Shown here one piece after another: positions 35,323 through 49,800 of a stretch of 64,000 bases of DNA. The translations under genes and the position numbers were made by a program. The stretch lies in NCBI GenBank assembly GCA_907165275.2, contig CAJRBF020000003.1, positions 62,001-126,000 of the forward strand, written 5' to 3'. This DNA is from Zygaena filipendulae. Taxonomy: Eukaryota; Arthropoda; Insecta; Lepidoptera; Zygaenidae. Position 1 is the stretch's first letter. Every line of letters begins with the position of its first letter. The notes under the pieces are model-generated. The model saw nothing but the letters and a program-made list of their open reading frames with translations. It searched no databases and was not told the DNA's origin.

Positions 35323-37356
35323 ATAACTTAAAAAAACGGAATTAATAATTCAATTACTATGCGGGTTTTTCCAAGTCGATGAAATATTAAAAATTACCAA
35401 AATATTAATAAATAAATATGCGGGGGTGAGTTTAGGGGTTGCGGATAGACAAACAACAGCGAAAACCAGTTCGAAAACACCAAAAAAGCGACGTAGTTTG
35501 TTATTTTATTGATATTAATATCGATTGTCGCTTCAAACACGCGTTTACTTAGGTAGCCTCGGGTGCGCGAAGGGGGTAGGTATTTACGGATGACGTCATA
35601 AAATTTGGCGTTTTTTCGCTTCGCCGCGGTCGGAATCGAGGGCGGAGGGTGTCAATCGACGCGGGGGATGTTCCTCTAGGTATTTTATAGGAAAAACTTT
35701 GCGGCCAAACCTCCCGAAAGCGTAAAATTTTGAAGAAAAGTAAACATTTTGCAAAAATCCCAGAAATTTGGATAATTCCTGCGCCGATGCGGCCAGGAAA
35801 GGTGTCGAAAACGAAAAGAGCGTTGAACAACGCCGGACCAGCAACGAAACACTTATAAAAAACAACCAAATAACTTAAAAAACGGAATTAATAATTCAAT
35901 TACTATGCGGATTTTCTAAGTCGATGAAATATTAAAAATTACCAAAATATTAATAAATAAATATGCGAGGGTGAGTTTAGGGGTTGCGGATAGACAAATA
36001 ACAGCGAAAACCAGTTCGCCGCGGTCGGAATCGAGCGCGGAGGGTGTCAATCGACGCGGGGGATGTTCCTCTAGGTATTTTATAGGAAAAACTTTGCGGC
36101 CAAACCTCCCGAAAGCGTAAAATTTTGAAGAAAAGTAAAAATTTTTGCAAAAATCCCAGAAATTTGGATAATTCCTGCGCCGATGCGGCCAGGAAGGGTG
36201 TCGAAAACGAAAAGAGCGTTAAACAACGCCGGACCAGCAACGAAACACTTATAAAAAACAACCAAATAATTTAAACAACGGAATTAATAATTCAATTACT
36301 ATGCGGATTTTTCTAAGTCGATGAAATATTAAAAATTACCAAAATATTAATAAATAAATATGCGGGGGTGAGTTTAGGGGTTGCGGATAGACAAACAACA
36401 GCGAAAACCAGTTCGAAAACACCAAAAAAACCAAGTAATTTGTTATTTTATTGATATTAATATCGATTGTCGCTTCAAACACGCGTTTACTTAGGTAGCC
36501 TCGGGTGCGCGAAGGGGGTAGGTATTTGCGGATGACGTCATAAAATTTGGCGTTTTTTCGCTTCGCCGCGGTCGGAATCGAGGCCGGAGGGTGTCAATCG
36601 ACGCGGGGGATGTTCCTCTAGGTATTTTATAAGAAAAACTTTGCGGCCAAACCTCCCGAAAGCGTTAAATTTTGAAGAAAAGTAAACATTTTGCAAAAAT
36701 CCCAGAAATTTGGATAATTCCTGCGCCGATGCGGCCAGGAAAGGTGTCGAAAACGAAAAGAGCGTTGAACAACGCCGGACCAGCAACGAAACACTTATAA
36801 AAAACAACCAAATAACTTAAAAAACGGAATTAATAATTCAATTACTATGCGGATTTTCTAAGTCGATGAAATATTAAAAATTACCAAAATATTAATAAAT
36901 AAATATGCGGGGTGAGTTTAGGGGTTGCGGATAGACAAACAACAGCGAAAACCAGTTCGAAAACACCAAAAAAGCGACGTAGTTTGTTATTTTATTGATA
37001 TTAATATCGATTGTCGCTTCAAACACGCGTTTACTTAGGTAGCCTCGGGTGCGCGGAGGGGGTAGGTATTTGCGGATGACGTAATAAAATTTGGCGTTTT
37101 TTCGCTTCGCCGCGGTCGGAATCGAGGGCGGAGGGTGTCAATCGACGCGGGGGATGTTCCTCTAGGTATTTTATAGGAAAAACTTTTCGGCCATACCTCC
37201 CGAAAGCGTTAAATTTTGAAGAAAAGTAAACATTTTTGCAAAAATCCCAGAAATTTGGATAATTCCTGCGCCGATGCGGCCAGGAAAGGTGTCGAAAACG
37301 AAAAGAGCGTTAAACAACGCCGGACCAGCAACGAAACACTTATAAAAAACAACCAA
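35323..37356 (-). repeat. Higher-order core e-S-a-b, instance 5
   Basis: Anchors 35869, 36265, 36811 and 37356. Followed by the fused 443-bp monomer at 37357-37799 and then another a-b pair (38345, 38890), after which this multimer is no longer seen. Confidence 0.85.
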
Positions 37357-40300
37357 ATAACTTAAAAAACGGAATTAATAATTCCATCACTATGCGGATT
37401 TTTTAAGTCGATGAAATATTAAAAATTACCAAAATATTAATAAATAAATATGCGGGGGTGAGTTTAGGGGTTGCGGATAGACAAACAACAGCGAAAACCA
37501 GTTCTAAAACACCAAAAAAGCGACGTAGTTTGTTATATTATTGATATTAATATCGATTGTCGCTTCGAACACGCGTTTACTTAGGTAGCCTCGGGTGCGC
37601 GGAGGGGGTAGGTATTTGCGGATGACGTAATAAAATTAGGCGTTTTTTCGCTTCGCCGCGGTCGGAATCGAGTGCGGAGGGTGTCAATCGACGCGGGGGA
37701 TGTTCCTCTAGGTATTTTATAGGAAAAACTTTGCAGCCAAACCTCCCGAAAGCGTAAAATTTTGAAGAAAAGTATAAAACACTTATAAAAAACAACCAAA
37801 TAATTTAAACAACGGAATTAATAATTCAATTACTATGCGGATTTTTCTAAGTCGATGAAATATTAAAAATTACCAAAATATTAATAAATAAATATGCGGG
37901 GGTGAGTTTAGGGGTTGCGGATAGACAAACAACAGCGAAAACCAGTTCGAAAACACCAAAAAAACCAAGTAATTTGTTATTTTATTGATATTAATATCGA
38001 TTGTCGCTTCAAACACGCGTTTACTTAGGTAGCCTCGGGTGCGCGAAGGGGGTAGGTATTTGCGGATGACGTCATAAAATTTGGCGTTTTTTCGCTTCGC
38101 CGCGGTCGGAATCGAGGCCGGAGGGTGTCAATCGACGCGGGGGATGTTCCTCTAGGTATTTTATAAGAAAAACTTTGCGGCCAAACCTCCCGAAAGCGTT
38201 AAATTTTGAAGAAAAGTAAACATTTTGCAAAAATCCCAGAAATTTGGATAATTCCTGCGCCGATGCGGCCAGGAAAGGTGTCGAAAACGAAAAGAGCGTT
38301 GAACAACGCCGGACCAGCAACGAAACACTTATAAAAAACAACCAAATAACTTAAAAAACGGAATTAATAATTCAATTACTATGCGGATTTTCTAAGTCGA
38401 TGAAATATTAAAAATTACCAAAATATTAATAAATAAATATGCGGGGTGAGTTTAGGGGTTGCGGATAGACAAACAACAGCGAAAACCAGTTCGAAAACAC
38501 CAAAAAAGCGACGTAGTTTGTTATTTTATTGATATTAATATCGATTGTCGCTTCAAACACGCGTTTACTTAGGTAGCCTCGGGTGCGCGGAGGGGGTAGG
38601 TATTTGCGGATGACGTAATAAAATTTGGCGTTTTTTCGCTTCGCCGCGGTCGGAATCGAGCGCGGAGGGTGTCAATCGACGCGGGGGATGTTCCTCTAGG
38701 TATTTTATAGGAAAAACTTTTCGGCCATACCTCCCGAAAGCGTTAAATTTTGAAGAAAAGTAAACATTTTTGCAAAAATCCCAGAAATTTGGATAATTCC
38801 TGCGCCGATGCGGCCAGGAAGGGTGTCGAAAACGAAAAGAGCGTTAAACAACGCCGGACCAGCAACGAAACACTTATAAAAAACAACCAAATAACTTAAA
38901 AAACGGAATTAATAATTCAATTACTATGCGGGTTTTTCCAAGTCGATGAAATATTAAAAATTACCAAAATATTAAAAAATAAATATGCGGGGGTGAGTTT
39001 AGGGGTTGCGGATAGACAAACAACAGCGAAAACCAGTTCGAAAACACCAAAAAAGCGACGTAGTTTGTTATTTTATTGATATTAATATCGATTGTCGCTT
39101 CAAACACGCGTTTACTTAGGTAGCCTCGGGTGCGCGGAGGGGGTAGGTATTTGCGGATGACGTTATTAAATTTGACGTTTTTTCGCTTCTCCGCGGTCGG
39201 AATCGAGCGCGGAGGGTGTCAATCGATGCGGGGGATGTTCCTCTAGGTATTTTATAGGAAAAACTTTGCGGCCAAACCTCCCGAAAGCGTTAAATTTTGA
39301 AGAAAAGTATAAATTTTTGCAAAAATCCCAAAAATTTGGATAATTCCTGCGCCGATGCGGCCAGGAAGGGTGTCGAAAACGAAAAGAGCGTCAAACAACG
39401 CCGGACCAGCAACGAAACACTTATAAAAAACAACCAAATAACTTAAAAAACGGAATTAATAATTCCATCACTATGCGGATTTTCTAAGTCGATGAAATAT
39501 TAAAAATTTCCAAAATATTAATAAATAAATATGCGGGGGTGAGTTTAGAGGTTGCGGATAGACAAACAACAGCGAAAACCAGTCCGAAAACACCAAAAAA
39601 GCGACGTAGTTTGTTATTTTATTGATATTAATATCGATTGTCGCTTCAAACACGCGTTTACTTAGGTAGCCTCGGGTGCGCGAAGGGGGTAGGTATTTGC
39701 GGATGACGTAATAACATTAGGCGTTTTTTCGCTTCGCCGCGGTCGGAATCGAGTGCGGAGGGTGTCAATCGACGCGGGGGATGTTCCTCTAGGTATTTTA
39801 TAGGAAAAACTTTGCGGCCAAACCTCCAGAAAGCGTAAAATTTTGAAGAAAAGTATAAATTTTTGCAAAAATCCCAGAAATTTGGATAATTCCTGCGCCG
39901 ATGCGGCCAGGAAGGGTGTCGAAAACGAAAAGAGCGTTAAACAACGCCGGACCAGCAACGAAACACTTATAAAAAACAACCAAATAACTTAAAAAACGGA
40001 ATTAATAATTCCATCACTATGCGGATTTTCTAAGTCGATGAAATATTAAAAATTACCAAAATATTAATAAATAAATATGCGGGGGTGAGTTTAGGGGTTG
40101 CGGATAGACAAACAACAGCGAAAACCAGTTCGAAAACACCAAAAAAGCGACGTAGTTTGTTATTTTATTGATATTAATATCGATTGTCGCTTCAAACACG
40201 CGTTTACTTAGGTAGCCTCGGGTGCGCGGAAGGGGTAGGTATTTGCGGATGACGTAATAAAATTTGGCGTTTTTTTGCTTCGCCGCGGTCGGAATCGAGC

Positions 40301-41621
40301 GCGGAGGGTGTCAATCGACGCGGGGGATGTTCCTCTAGGTATTTTATAGGAAAAACTTTGCGGCCAAACCTCCCGAAAGCGTAAAATTTTGAAGAAAAGT
40401 ATAAATTTTTGCAAAAATCCCAGAAATTTGGATAATTCCTGCGCCGATGCGGCCAGGAAGGGTGTCGAAAACGAAAAGAGCGTCAAACAACGCCGGACCA
40501 GCAACGAAACACTTATAAAAAACAACCAAATAACTTAAACAACGGAATTAATAATTCAATTACTATGCGGATTTTTCTAAGTCGATGAAATATAAAAAAT
40601 TACCAAAATATTAATAAATAAATATGCGGGGTGAGTTTAGGGGTTGCGGATAGACAAACAACAGCGAAAACCAGTTCGAAAACACCAAAAAAGCGACGTA
40701 GTTTGTTATTTTATTGATATTAATATCGATTGTCGCTTCAAACACGCGTTTACTTAGGTAGCCTCGGGTGCGCGGAGGGGGTAGGTATTTGCGGATGACG
40801 TAATAAAATTTGGCGTGTTTTTGCTTCGCCGCGGTCGGAATCGAGCGCGGAGGGTGTCAATCGACGCGGGGGATGTTCCTCTAGGTATTTTATAGGAAAA
40901 ACTTTGCGGCCAAACCTCCCGAAAGCGTGAAATTTTGAAGAAAAGTAAACATTTTTGCAAAAATCCCAGAAATTTGGATAATTCCTGCGCCGATGCGGCC
41001 AGGAAGAGTGTCGAAAACGAAAAGAGCGTTAAACAACGCCGGACCAGCAACGAAACACTCATAAAAAACAACCAAATAACTTAAAAAACGGAATTAATAA
41101 TTCAATCACTATGCGGATTTTCTAAGTCGATAAAATATTAAAAATTACCAAAATATTAATAAATAAATATGCGGGGGTGAGTTTAGGGGTTGCGGATAGA
41201 CAAACAACAGCGAAAACCAGTTCGAAAACACCAAAAAAGCGACGTAGTTTGTTATTTTATTGATATTAATATCGATTGTCGCTTCAAACACGCGTTTACT
41301 TAGGTAGCCTCGGGTGCGCGAAGGGGGTAGGTATTTGCGGATGACGTAATAACATTAGGCGTTTTTTCGCTTCGCCGCGGTCGGAATCGAGTGCGGAGGG
41401 TGTCAATCGACGCGGGGGATGTTCCTCTAGGTATTTTATAGGAAAAACTTTGCGGCCAAACCTCCCGAAAGCGTAAAATTTTGAAGAAAAGTATAAATTT
41501 TTGCAAAAATCCCAGAAATTTGGATAATTCCTGCGCCGATGCGGCCAGGAAGGGTGTCGAAAACGAAAAGAGCGTCAAACAACGCCGGACCAGCAACGAA
41601 ACACTTATAAAAAACAACCAA

Positions 41622-43813
41622 ATAACTTAAAAAACGGAATTAATAATTCCATCACTATGCGGATTTTCTAAGTCGATGAAATATTAAAAATTTCCAAAAT
41701 ATTAATAAATAAATATGCGGGGTGAGTTTAGGGGTTGCGGATAGACAAACAACAGCGAAAACCAGTTCGAAAACACCAAAAAAGCGACGTAGTTTGTTAT
41801 TTTATTGATATTAATATCGATTGTCGCTTCAAACACGCGTTTACTTAGGTAGCCTCGGGTGCGCGGAGGGGGTAGGTATTTGCGGATGACGTAATTAAAT
41901 TTGACGTTTTTTCGCTTCTCCGCGGTCGGAATCGAGCGCGGAGGGTGTCAATCGATGCGGGGGATGTTCCTCTAGGTATTTTATAGGAAAAACTTTGCGG
42001 CCAAACCTCCCGAAAGCGTTAAATTTTGAAGAAAAGTATAAATTTTTGCAAAAATCCCAAAAATTTGGATAATTCCTGCGCCGATGCGGCCAGGAAGGGT
42101 GTCGAAAACGAAAAGAGCGTCAAACAACGCCGGACCAGCAACGAAACACTTATAAAAAACAACCAAATAACTTAAAAAACGGAATTAATAATTGAATTAG
42201 GCACTATGCGGATTTTTCTAAGACGATGAAATATTAAAAATTACCAAAATATTAATAAATAAATATGCGGGGGTGAGTTTAGGGGTTGCGGATAGACAAA
42301 CAACAGCGAAAACCAGTTCTAAAACACCAAAAAAGCGACGTAGTTTGTTATATTATTGATATTAATATCGATTGTCGCTTCGAACACGCGTTTACTTAGG
42401 TAGCCTCGGGTGCGCGGAGGGGGTAGGTATTTGCGGATGACGTAATAAAATTAGGCGTTTTTTCGCTTCGCCGCGGTCGGAATCGAGTGCGGAGGGTGTC
42501 AATCGACGCGGGGGATGTTCCTCTAGGTATTTTATAGGAAAAACTTTGCGGCCAAACCTCCAGAAAGCGTGAAATTTTGAAGAAAAGTAAACATTTTTGC
42601 AAAAATCCCAGAAATTTGGATAATTCCTGCGCCGATGCGGCCAGGAAAGGTGTCGAAAACGAAAAGAGCGTTAAACAACGCCGGACCAGCAACGAAACAC
42701 TTATAAAAAACAACCAAATAACTTAAAAAACGGAATTAATAATTCCATCACTATGCGGATTTTCTAAGTCGATGAAATATTAAAAATTTCCAAAATATTA
42801 ATAAATAAATATGCGGGGTGAGTTTAGGGGTTGCGGATAGACAAACAACAGCGAAAACCAGTTCGAAAACACCAAAAAAGCGACGTAGTTTGTTATTTTA
42901 TTGATATTAATATCGATTGTCGCTTCAAACACGCGTTTACTTAGGTAGCCTCGGGTGCGCGGAGGGGGTAGGTATTTGCGGATGACGTAATTAAATTTGA
43001 CGTTTTTTCGCTTCTCCGCGGTCGGAATCGAGCGCGGAGGGTGTCAATCGATGCGGGGGATGTTCCTCTAGGTATTTTATAGGAAAAACTTTGCGGCCAA
43101 ACCTCCCGAAAGCGTTAAATTTTGAAGAAAAGTATAAATTTTTGCAAAAATCCCAGAAATTTGGATAATTCCTGCGCCGATGCGGCCAGGAAGGGTGTCG
43201 AAAACGAAAAGAGCGTCAAACAACGCCGGACCAGCAACGAAACACTTATAAAAAACAACCAAATAACTTAAAAAACGGAATTAATAATTGAATTAGGCAC
43301 TATGCGGATTTTTCTAAGACGATGAAATATTAAAAATTACCAAAATATTAATAAATAAATATGCGGGGGTGAGTTTAGGGGTTGCGGATAGACAAACAAC
43401 AGCGAAAACCAGTTCTAAAACACCAAAAAAGCGACGTAGTTTGTTATATTATTGATATTAATATCGATTGTCGCTTCGAACACGCGTTTACTTAGGTAGC
43501 CTCGGGTGCGCGGAGGGGGTAGGTATTTGCGGATGACGTAATAAAATTAGGCGTTTTTTCGCTTCGCCGCGGTCGGAATCGAGTGCGGAGGGTGTCAATC
43601 GACGCGGGGGATGTTCCTCTAGGTATTTTATAGGAAAAACTTTGCGGCCAAACCTCCAGAAAGCGTGAAATTTTGAAGAAAAGTAAACATTTTTGCAAAA
43701 ATCCCAGAAATTTGGATAATTCCTGCGCCGACGCGGCCAGGAAAGGTGTCGAAAACGAAAAGAGCGTTAAACAACGCCGGACCAGCAACGAAACACTTAT
43801 AAAAAACAACCAA
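41622..43813 (-). repeat. Dimeric higher-order repeat n-c (1096 bp), two units
   Basis: Anchors 42166 (n, 545 bp), 42717 (c, 551 bp), 43262 (n) and 43813 (c). Type n has AGAGCGTCAAACAACG and GTATAAATTTTTG. Type c has TCCAGAAAGCGTG. The same alternation occurs at 15713-17354 (anchors 16258, 16809, 17354) and again at 44916-48749. Confidence 0.8.
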
Positions 43814-46800
43814 ATAACTTAAAAAACGGAATTAATAATTGAATTAGGCACTATGCGGATTTTTCTAAGACGATGAAATATTAAAAATTACCAAAATATT
43901 AATAAATAAATATGCGGGGGTGAGTTTAGGGGTTGCGGATAGACAAACAACAGCGAAAACCAGTTCTAAAACACCAAAAAAGCGACGTAGTTTGTTATAT
44001 TATTGATATTAATATCGATTGTCGCTTCGAACACGCGTTTACTTAGGTAGCCTCGGGTGCGCGGAGGGGGTAGGTATTTGCGGATGACGTAATAAAATTA
44101 GGCGTTTTTTCGCTTCGCCGCGGTCGGAATCGAGTGCGGAGGGTGTCAATCGACGCGGGGGATGTTCCTCTAGGTATTTTATAGGAAAAACTTTGCGGCC
44201 AAACCTCCAGAAAGCGTGAAATTTTGAAGAAAAGTAAACATTTTTGCAAAAATCCCAGAAATTTGGATAATTCCTGCGCCGATGCGGCCAGGAAGGGTGT
44301 CGAAAACGAAAAGAGCGTCAAACAACGCCGGACCAGCAACGAAACACTTATAAAAAACAACCAAATAACTTAAAAAACGGAATTAATAATTGAATTAGGC
44401 ACTATGCGGATTTTTCTAAGACGATGAAATATTAAAAATTACCAAAATATTAATAAATAAATATGCGGGGGTGAGTTTAGGGGTTGCGGATAGACAAACA
44501 ACAGCGAAAACCAGTTCTAAAACACCAAAAAAGCGACGTAGTTTGTTATATTATTGATATTAATATCGATTGTCGCTTCGAACACGCGTTTACTTAGGTA
44601 GCCTCGGGTGCGCGGAGGGGGTAGGTATTTGCGGATGACGTAATAAAATTAGGCGTTTTTTCGCTTCTCCGCGGTCGGAATCGAGTGCGGAGGGTGTCAA
44701 TCGACGCGGGGGATGTTCCTCTAGGTATTTTATAGGAAAAACTTTGCGGCCAAACCTCCAGAAAGCGTGAAATTTTGAAGAAAAGTAAACATTTTTGCAA
44801 AAATCCCAGAAATTTGGATAATTCCTGCGCCGATGCGGCCAGGAAAGGTGTCGAAAACGAAAAGAGCGTTAAACAACGCCGGACCAGCAACGAAACACTT
44901 ATAAAAAACAACCAAATAACTTAAAAAACGGAATTAATAATTCCATCACTATGCGGATTTTCTAAGTCGATGAAATATTAAAAATTTCCAAAATATTAAT
45001 AAATAAATATGCGGGGTGAGTTTAGGGGTTGCGGATAGACAAACAACAGCGAAAACCAGTTCGAAAACACCAAAAAAGCGACGTAGTTTGTTATTTTATT
45101 GATATTAATATCGATTGTCGCTTCAAACACGCGTTTACTTAGGTAGCCTCGGGTGCGCGGAGGGGGTAGGTATTTGCGGATGACGTAATTAAATTTGACG
45201 TTTTTTCGCTTCTCCGCGGTCGGAATCGAGCGCGGAGGGTGTCAATCGATGCGGGGGATGTTCCTCTAGGTATTTTATAGGAAAAACTTTGCGGCCAAAC
45301 CTCCCGAAAGCGTTAAATTTTGAAGAAAAGTATAAATTTTTGCAAAAATCCCAGAAATTTGGATAATTCCTGCGCCGATGCGGCCAGGAAGGGTGTCGAA
45401 AACGAAAAGAGCGTCAAACAACGCCGGACCAGCAACGAAACACTTATAAAAAACAACCAAATAACTTAAAAAACGGAATTAATAATTGAATTAGGCACTA
45501 TGCGGATTTTTCTAAGACGATGAAATATTAAAAATTACCAAAATATTAATAAATAAATATGCGGGGGTGAGTTTAGGGGTTGCGGATAGACAAACAACAG
45601 CGAAAACCAGTTCTAAAACACCAAAAAAGCGACGTAGTTTGTTATATCATTGATATTAATATCGATTGTCGCTTCGAACACGCGTTTACTTAGGTAGCCT
45701 CGGGTGCGCGGAGGGGGTAGGTATTTGCGGATGACGTAATAAAATTAGGCGTTTTTTCGCTTCGCCGCGGTCGGAATCGAGTGCGGAGGGTGTCAATCGA
45801 CGCGGGGGATGTTCCTCTAGGTATTTTATAGGAAAAACTTTGCGGCCAAACCTCCAGAAAGCGTGAAATTTTGAAGAAAAGTAAACATTTTTGCAAAAAT
45901 CCCAGAAATTTGGATAATTCCTGCGCCGACGTGGCCAGGAAAGGTGTCGAAAACGAAAAGAGCGTTAAACAACGCCGGACCAGCAACGAAACACTTATAA
46001 AAAACAACCAAATAACTTAAAAAACGGAATTAATAATTCCATCACTATGCGGATTTTCTAAGTCGATGAAATATTAAAAATTACCAAAATATTAATAAAT
46101 AAATATGCGGGGGTGAGTTTAGGGGTTGCGGATAGACAAACAACAGCGAAAACCAGTTCGAAAACACCAAAAAAGCGACGTAGTTTGTCATTTTATTGAT
46201 ATTAATATCGATTGTCGCTTCAAACACGCGTTTACTTAGGTAGCCTCGGGTGCGCGGAGGGGGTAGGTATTTGCGGATGACGTAATAAAATTTGGCGTTT
46301 TTCGCTTCGCCGCGGTCGGAATCGAGCGCGGAGGGTGTCAATCGACGCGGGGGATGTTCCTCTAGGTATTTTATAGGAAAAACTTTGGGGCCAAACCTCC
46401 CGAAAGCGGTAAATTTTGAAGAAAAGTAAACATTTTTGCAAAAATCCCAGAAATTTGGATAATTCCTGCGCCGATGCGGCCAGGAAGGGTGTCGAAAACG
46501 AAAAGAGCGTTAAACAACGCCGGACCAGCAACGAAACACTTATAAAAAACAACCAAATAACTTAAAAAACGGAATTAATAATTCAATCACTATGCGGATT
46601 TTCTAAGTCGATGAAATATTAAAAATTACCAAAATATTAATAAATAAATATGCGGGGGTGAGTTTAGAGGTTGCGGATAGACAAACAACAGCGAAAACCA
46701 GTCCGAAAACACCAAAAAAGCGACGTAGTTTGTTATTTTATTGATATTAATATCGATTGTCGCTTCAAACACGCGTTTACTTAGGTAGCCTCGGGTGCGC

Positions 46801-49800
46801 GGAGGGGGTAGGTATTTGCGGATGACGTAATAAAATTAGGCGTTTTTTCGCTTCGCCGCGGTCGGAATCGAGTGCGGAGGGTGTCAATCGACGCGGGGGA
46901 TGTTCCTCTAGGTATTTTATAGGAAAAACTTTGCGGCCAAACCTCCCGAAAGCGTGAAATTTTGGAGAAAAGTAAACATTTTTGCAAAAATCCCAGAAAT
47001 TTGGATAATTCCTGCGCCGATGCGGCCAGGAAGGGTGTCGAAAACGAAAAGAGCGTCAAACAACGCCGGACCAGCAACGAAACACTTATAAAAAACAACC
47101 AAATAACTTAAAAAACGGAATTAATAATTGAATTAGGCACTATGCGGATTTTTCTAAGACGATGAAATATTAAAAATTACCAAAATATTAATAAATAAAT
47201 ATGCGGGGGTGAGTTTAGGGGTTGCGGATAGACAAACAACAGCGAAAACCAGTTCGAAAACACCAAAAAAGCGACGTAGTTTGTTATATTATTGATATTA
47301 ATATCGATTGTCGCTTCGAACACGCGTTTACTTAGGTAGCCTCGGGTGCGCGGAGGGGGTAGGTATTTGCGGATGACGTAATAAAATTAGGCGTTTTTTC
47401 GCTTCGCCGCGGTCGGAATCGAGTGCGGAGGGTGTCAATCGACGCGGGGGATGTTCCTCTAGGTATTTTATAGGAAAAACTTTGCGGCCAAACCTCCAGA
47501 AAGCGTGAAATTTTGAAGAAAAGTAAACATTTTTGCAAAAATCCCAGAAATTTGGATAATTCCTGCGCCGATGCGGCCAGGAAAGGTGTCGAAAACGAAA
47601 AGAGCGTTAAACAACGCCGGACCAGCAACGAAACACTTATAAAAAACAACCAAATAACTTAAAAAACGGAATTAATAATTCCATCACTATGCGGATTTTC
47701 TAAGTCGATGAAATATTAAAAATTTCCAAAATATTAATTAATAAATATGCGGGGTGAGTTTAGGGGTTGCGGATAGACAAACAACAGCGAAAACCAGTTC
47801 GAAAACACCAAAAAAGCGACGTAGTTTGTTATTTTATTGATATTAATATCGATTGTCGCTTCAAACACGCGTTTACTTAGGTAGCCTCGGGTGCGCGGAG
47901 GGGGTAGGTATTTGCGGATGACGTAATTAAATTTGACGTTTTTTCGCTTCTCCGCGGTCGGAATCGAGCGCGGAGGGTGTCAATCGATGCGGGGGATGTT
48001 CCTCTAGGTATTTTATAGGAAAAACTTTGCGGCCAAACCTCCCGAAAGCGTTAAATTTTGAAGAAAAGTATAAATTTTTGCAAAAATCCCAGAAATTTGG
48101 ATAATTCCTGCGCCGATGCGGCCAGGAAGGGTGTCGAAAACGAAAAGAGCGTCAAACAACGCCGGACCAGCAACGAAACACTTATAAAAAACAACCAAAT
48201 AACTTAAAAAACGGAATTAATAATTGAATTAGGCACTATGCGGATTTTTCTAAGACGATGAAATATTAAAAATTACCAAAATATTAATAAATAAATATGC
48301 GGGGGTGAGTTTAGGGGTTGCGGATAGACAAACAACAGCGAAAACCAGTTCTAAAACACCAAAAAAGCGACGTAGTTTGTTATATCATTGATATTAATAT
48401 CGATTGTCGCTTCGAACACGCGTTTACTTAGGTAGCCTCGGGTGCGCGGAGGGGGTAGGTATTTGCGGATGACGTAATAAAATTAGGCGTTTTTTCGCTT
48501 CGCCGCGGTCGGAATCGAGTGCGGAGGGTGTCAATCGACGCGGGGGATGTTCCTCTAGGTATTTTATAGGAAAAACTTTGCGGCCAAACCTCCAGAAAGC
48601 GTGAAATTTTGAAGAAAAGTAAACATTTTTGCAAAAATCCCAGAAATTTGGATAATTCCTGCGCCGACGTGGCCAGGAAAGGTGTCGAAAACGAAAAGAG
48701 CGTTAAACAACGCCGGACCAGCAACGAAACACTTATAAAAAACAACCAAATAACTTAAAAAACGGAATTAATAATTCCATCACTATGCGGATTTTCTAAG
48801 TCGATGAAATATTAAAAATTACCAAAATATTAATAAATAAATATGCGGGGGTGAGTTTAGGGGTTGCGGATAGACAAACAACAGCGAAAACCAGTTCGAA
48901 AACACCAAAAAAGCGACGTAGTTTGTCATTTTATTGATATTAATATCGATTGTCGCTTCAAACACGCGTTTACTTAGGTAGCCTCGGGTGCGCGGAGGGG
49001 GTAGGTATTTGCGGATGACGTAATAAAATTTGGCGTTTTTCGCTTCGCCGCGGTCGGAATCGAGCGCGGAGGGTGTCAATCGACGCGGGGGATGTTCCTC
49101 TAGGTATTTTATAGCAAAAACTTTGCGGCCAAACCTCCCGAAAGCGTTAAATTTTGAAGAAAAGTAAACATTTTTGCAAAAATCCCAGAAATTTGGATAA
49201 TTCCTGCGCCGATGCGGCCAGGAAGGGTGTCGAAAACGAAAAGAGCGTTAAACAACGCCGGACCAGCAACGAAACACTTATAAAAAACAACCAAATAACT
49301 TAAAAAACGGAATTAATAATTCAATCACTATGCGGATTTTCTAAGTCGATGAAATATTAAAAATTACCAAAATATTAATAAATAAATATGCGGGGGTGAG
49401 TTTAGAGGTTGCGGATAGACAAACAACAGCGAAAACCAGTCCGAAAACACCAAAAAAGCGACGTAGTTTGTTATTTTATTGATATTAATATCGATTGTCG
49501 CTTCAAACACGCGTTTACTTAGGTAGCCTCGGGTGCGCGGAAGGGGTAGGTATTTGCGGATGACGTAATAAAATTTGGCGTTTTTTTTGCTTCGCCGCGG
49601 TCGGAATCGAGCGCGGAGGGTGTCAATCGACGCGGGGGATGTTCCTCTAGGTATTTTATAGGAAAAACTTTGCAGCCAAACCTCCCGAAAGCGTAAAATT
49701 TTGAAGAAAAGTATAAATTTTTGCAAAAATCCCAGAAATTTGGATAATTCCTGCGCCGATGCGGCCAGGAAGGGTGTCGAAAACGAAAAGAGCGTCAAAC

